Below are positions 63,136 through 64,000 of a DNA stretch of 64,000 bases, one piece after another. The position numbers were made by a program, and so were the translations under genes. The stretch spans positions 2,356,001 to 2,420,000 of the forward strand of contig NZ_UPHU01000001.1 in assembly GCF_900566075.1 (NCBI RefSeq), written 5' to 3'. Origin of the DNA: Mycobacterium pseudokansasii. Lineage in GTDB: Bacteria; Actinomycetota; Actinomycetes; Mycobacteriales; Mycobacteriaceae. The notes below the pieces were generated by a model. That model did no database searches and was not told the DNA's origin. It was given only the letters and a program-made list of their open reading frames with translations. Each line of letters starts with the position of its first letter. The first letter of the stretch is position 1.

Positions 63136-63834
63136 ATGAGTAAGGTGCCGTTCCTGTCCCGGGCGGCCTTTGCGCGGATCACCGATCCGCTGGCCCGGGC
63201 GCTGCTGCGGATCGGCCTGACGCCCGATGCCGTCACCATCATCGGCACCACGGCTTCGGTGGCCGGTGCGCTGGTGCTTTTCCCGATGGGCAAGCTGTTT
63301 CCCGGTGCGTGTGTGGTCTGGTTCTTCGTGCTTTTCGACATGTTGGACGGGGCCATGGCCCGGCAACGCGGCGGTGGCACCCGGTTCGGCGCGGTGTTGG
63401 ACGCCGCCTGCGACCGCATCAGTGACGGCGCGGTGTTCAGCGGTCTGCTCTGGTGGATCGCGTTCGGCATGCGCGACCGACTGCTGGTGGTGGCGACGCT
63501 GATCTGTCTGGTCACCTCGCAGGTGATCTCCTACATCAAGGCGCGGGCCGAAGCCAGCGGCCTGCGCGGCGACGGCGGCATCATCGAACGCCCGGAGCGG
63601 TTGATCATCGTGCTCGTCGGTGCGGGGGTATCGGACTTTCCCTTCATCGCGTGGCCGCCGGCGTTGCCGGTGGCCATGTGGGTGCTGGCCGTGGCCAGCG
63701 TGATCACGCTGGGGCAGCGGTTGCACACGGTGTGGACCTCGCCGGGGGCCACCGATCGCATAACGGCGCCGGGCGGCGGGGCCGAAACGCAGGGCCACCC
63801 GAAACCGGGTGACACGGAAAAGAAGCAGCGGTGA
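63136..63834 (+). CDS. pgsA: Phosphatidylinositol phosphate synthase (CDP-alcohol phosphotransferase)
   Basis: 232 aa, ATG at 63136 after [12 protein letters not shown]-alcohol motif DMLDGAMARQRGG...FGAVLDAACDRISD with the four metal-binding Asp residues (about 73-100). Six membrane segments. Makes phosphatidylinositol phosphate from CDP-diacylglycerol and inositol-1-phosphate, the entry to PIM/LM/LAM synthesis. Matches PgsA1 (Rv2612c) by position. Its TGA overlaps the GTG of the next gene. Confidence 0.94.
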   Translation: MSKVPFLSRAAFARITDPLARALLRIGLTPDAVTIIGTTASVAGALVLFPMGKLFPGACVVWFFVLFDMLDGAMARQRGGGTRFGAVLDAACDRISDGAVFSGLLWWIAFGMRDRLLVVATLICLVTSQVISYIKARAEASGLRGDGGIIERPERLIIVLVGAGVSDFPFIAWPPALPVAMWVLAVASVITLGQRLHTVWTSPGATDRITAPGGGAETQGHPKPGDTEKKQR

Positions 63835-64000
63835 TCGCCACCCCGGGCGGCCTGCAATTGACCGGGGGCCCGCGTCGCCTTCTGACCAGCCGCGCCAGCG
63901 ACTTGGCGTATGCGGCGGGCTGGCGGGTCGTGCGCGCGATGCCGGAGTTCGCCGCGCGCAACGTGTTCGACGCCGGGGCGCATTACGCGGCGCGCCGCGG
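63831..64000 (+). CDS. PIM acyltransferase, Rv2611c type (partial at window edge)
   Basis: First 56 codons from GTG at 63831 (GTGA overlap with pgsA). LTSRASDLAYAAGWRVVRAM followed by PEFAARNVFDAGAHYAARR matches the start of mycobacterial HtrB/LpxL-like acyltransferase Rv2611c, which acylates phosphatidylinositol mannoside. Catalytic part lies outside the window. Operon with pgsA is consistent with PIM synthesis. Confidence 0.85.
   Translation, partial: MIATPGGLQLTGGPRRLLTSRASDLAYAAGWRVVRAMPEFAARNVFDAGAHYAARR

Overview
The window looks like chromosome from a slow-growing Mycobacterium near the M. kansasii / M. tuberculosis branch. The evidence is high GC, a PE_PGRS gene, PE-PPE and ESX-substrate remnants, two TB31.7-type universal stress proteins, two WS/DGAT acyltransferases and the block thrS - HIT - pgsA - acyltransferase. 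From about 42 kb to the right end the gene order matches, in reverse orientation, what I recall of M. tuberculosis Rv2625c to Rv2611c. No search could be run, so Rv assignments come from recognised sequence and order.

Layout. (1) 1-8.9 kb is a catabolic region. A leftward operon (ring-hydroxylating dioxygenase alpha and beta, a small protein, an SDR dehydrogenase, a class II aldolase-type decarboxylase, with the end of an IclR regulator) faces a rightward pcaH-pcaG-pcaB set. Together they read as a phthalate-like aromatic acid > protocatechuate > beta-carboxy-muconolactone route. A membrane DUF2231-Rieske protein and an Rv2633c-type hemerythrin lie between. (2) 9-17.6 kb is a decayed accessory island bounded by two inverted identical-looking IS1380-family copies (1674 bp each). 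It holds a dead colicin D-like toxin with an intact immunity gene, vapB with a broken vapC, a second IS1380-type element, an Rv2632c-like DUF1876 gene and an Rv0571c-like fusion enzyme. (3) 17.7-33.2 kb is a lipid/redox section carrying several DosR (DevR)-like boxes: a wrecked BVMO-esterase fusion, a diiron protein, an Rv2629-like protein, FadD, an Rv0998-like cyclic-nucleotide acetyltransferase, flavodoxin, an ACP-ligase-PlsC fusion, a small helical protein, an alpha/beta hydrolase and WS/DGAT, with an IS5-type insertion. (4) 33.2-37.8 kb has a frameshifted ESX-substrate cassette, an inverted relic of the same cassette, and between them a 539-aa protein of unrecognised family with a strong upstream hairpin. 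(5) 37.8-48.9 kb continues the dormancy theme (YhgE-like exporter, second WS/DGAT, Rip3-type protease, two USPs) plus a PE-PPE remnant split by an IS1634-type element. (6) 48.3-54.4 kb is a compact redox cluster (DUF2249-cupin, FdxA, two ArsR/SufR-like regulators, cupin, nitronate monooxygenase, DoxX, DUF1990, aldo-keto reductase). (7) 54.5-64 kb has a frameshifted PE_PGRS gene, an IS110-family element with a structured leader, a thioesterase, a MmgE/PrpD protein, and thrS - HIT - pgsA - acyltransferase.

The unifying themes are a DosR-like hypoxia/dormancy gene set for triacylglycerol and redox metabolism, and heavy remodelling by insertion sequences that all sit at CTAR (CTAA/CTAG) targets. 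No tRNA, rRNA or CRISPR array was seen.
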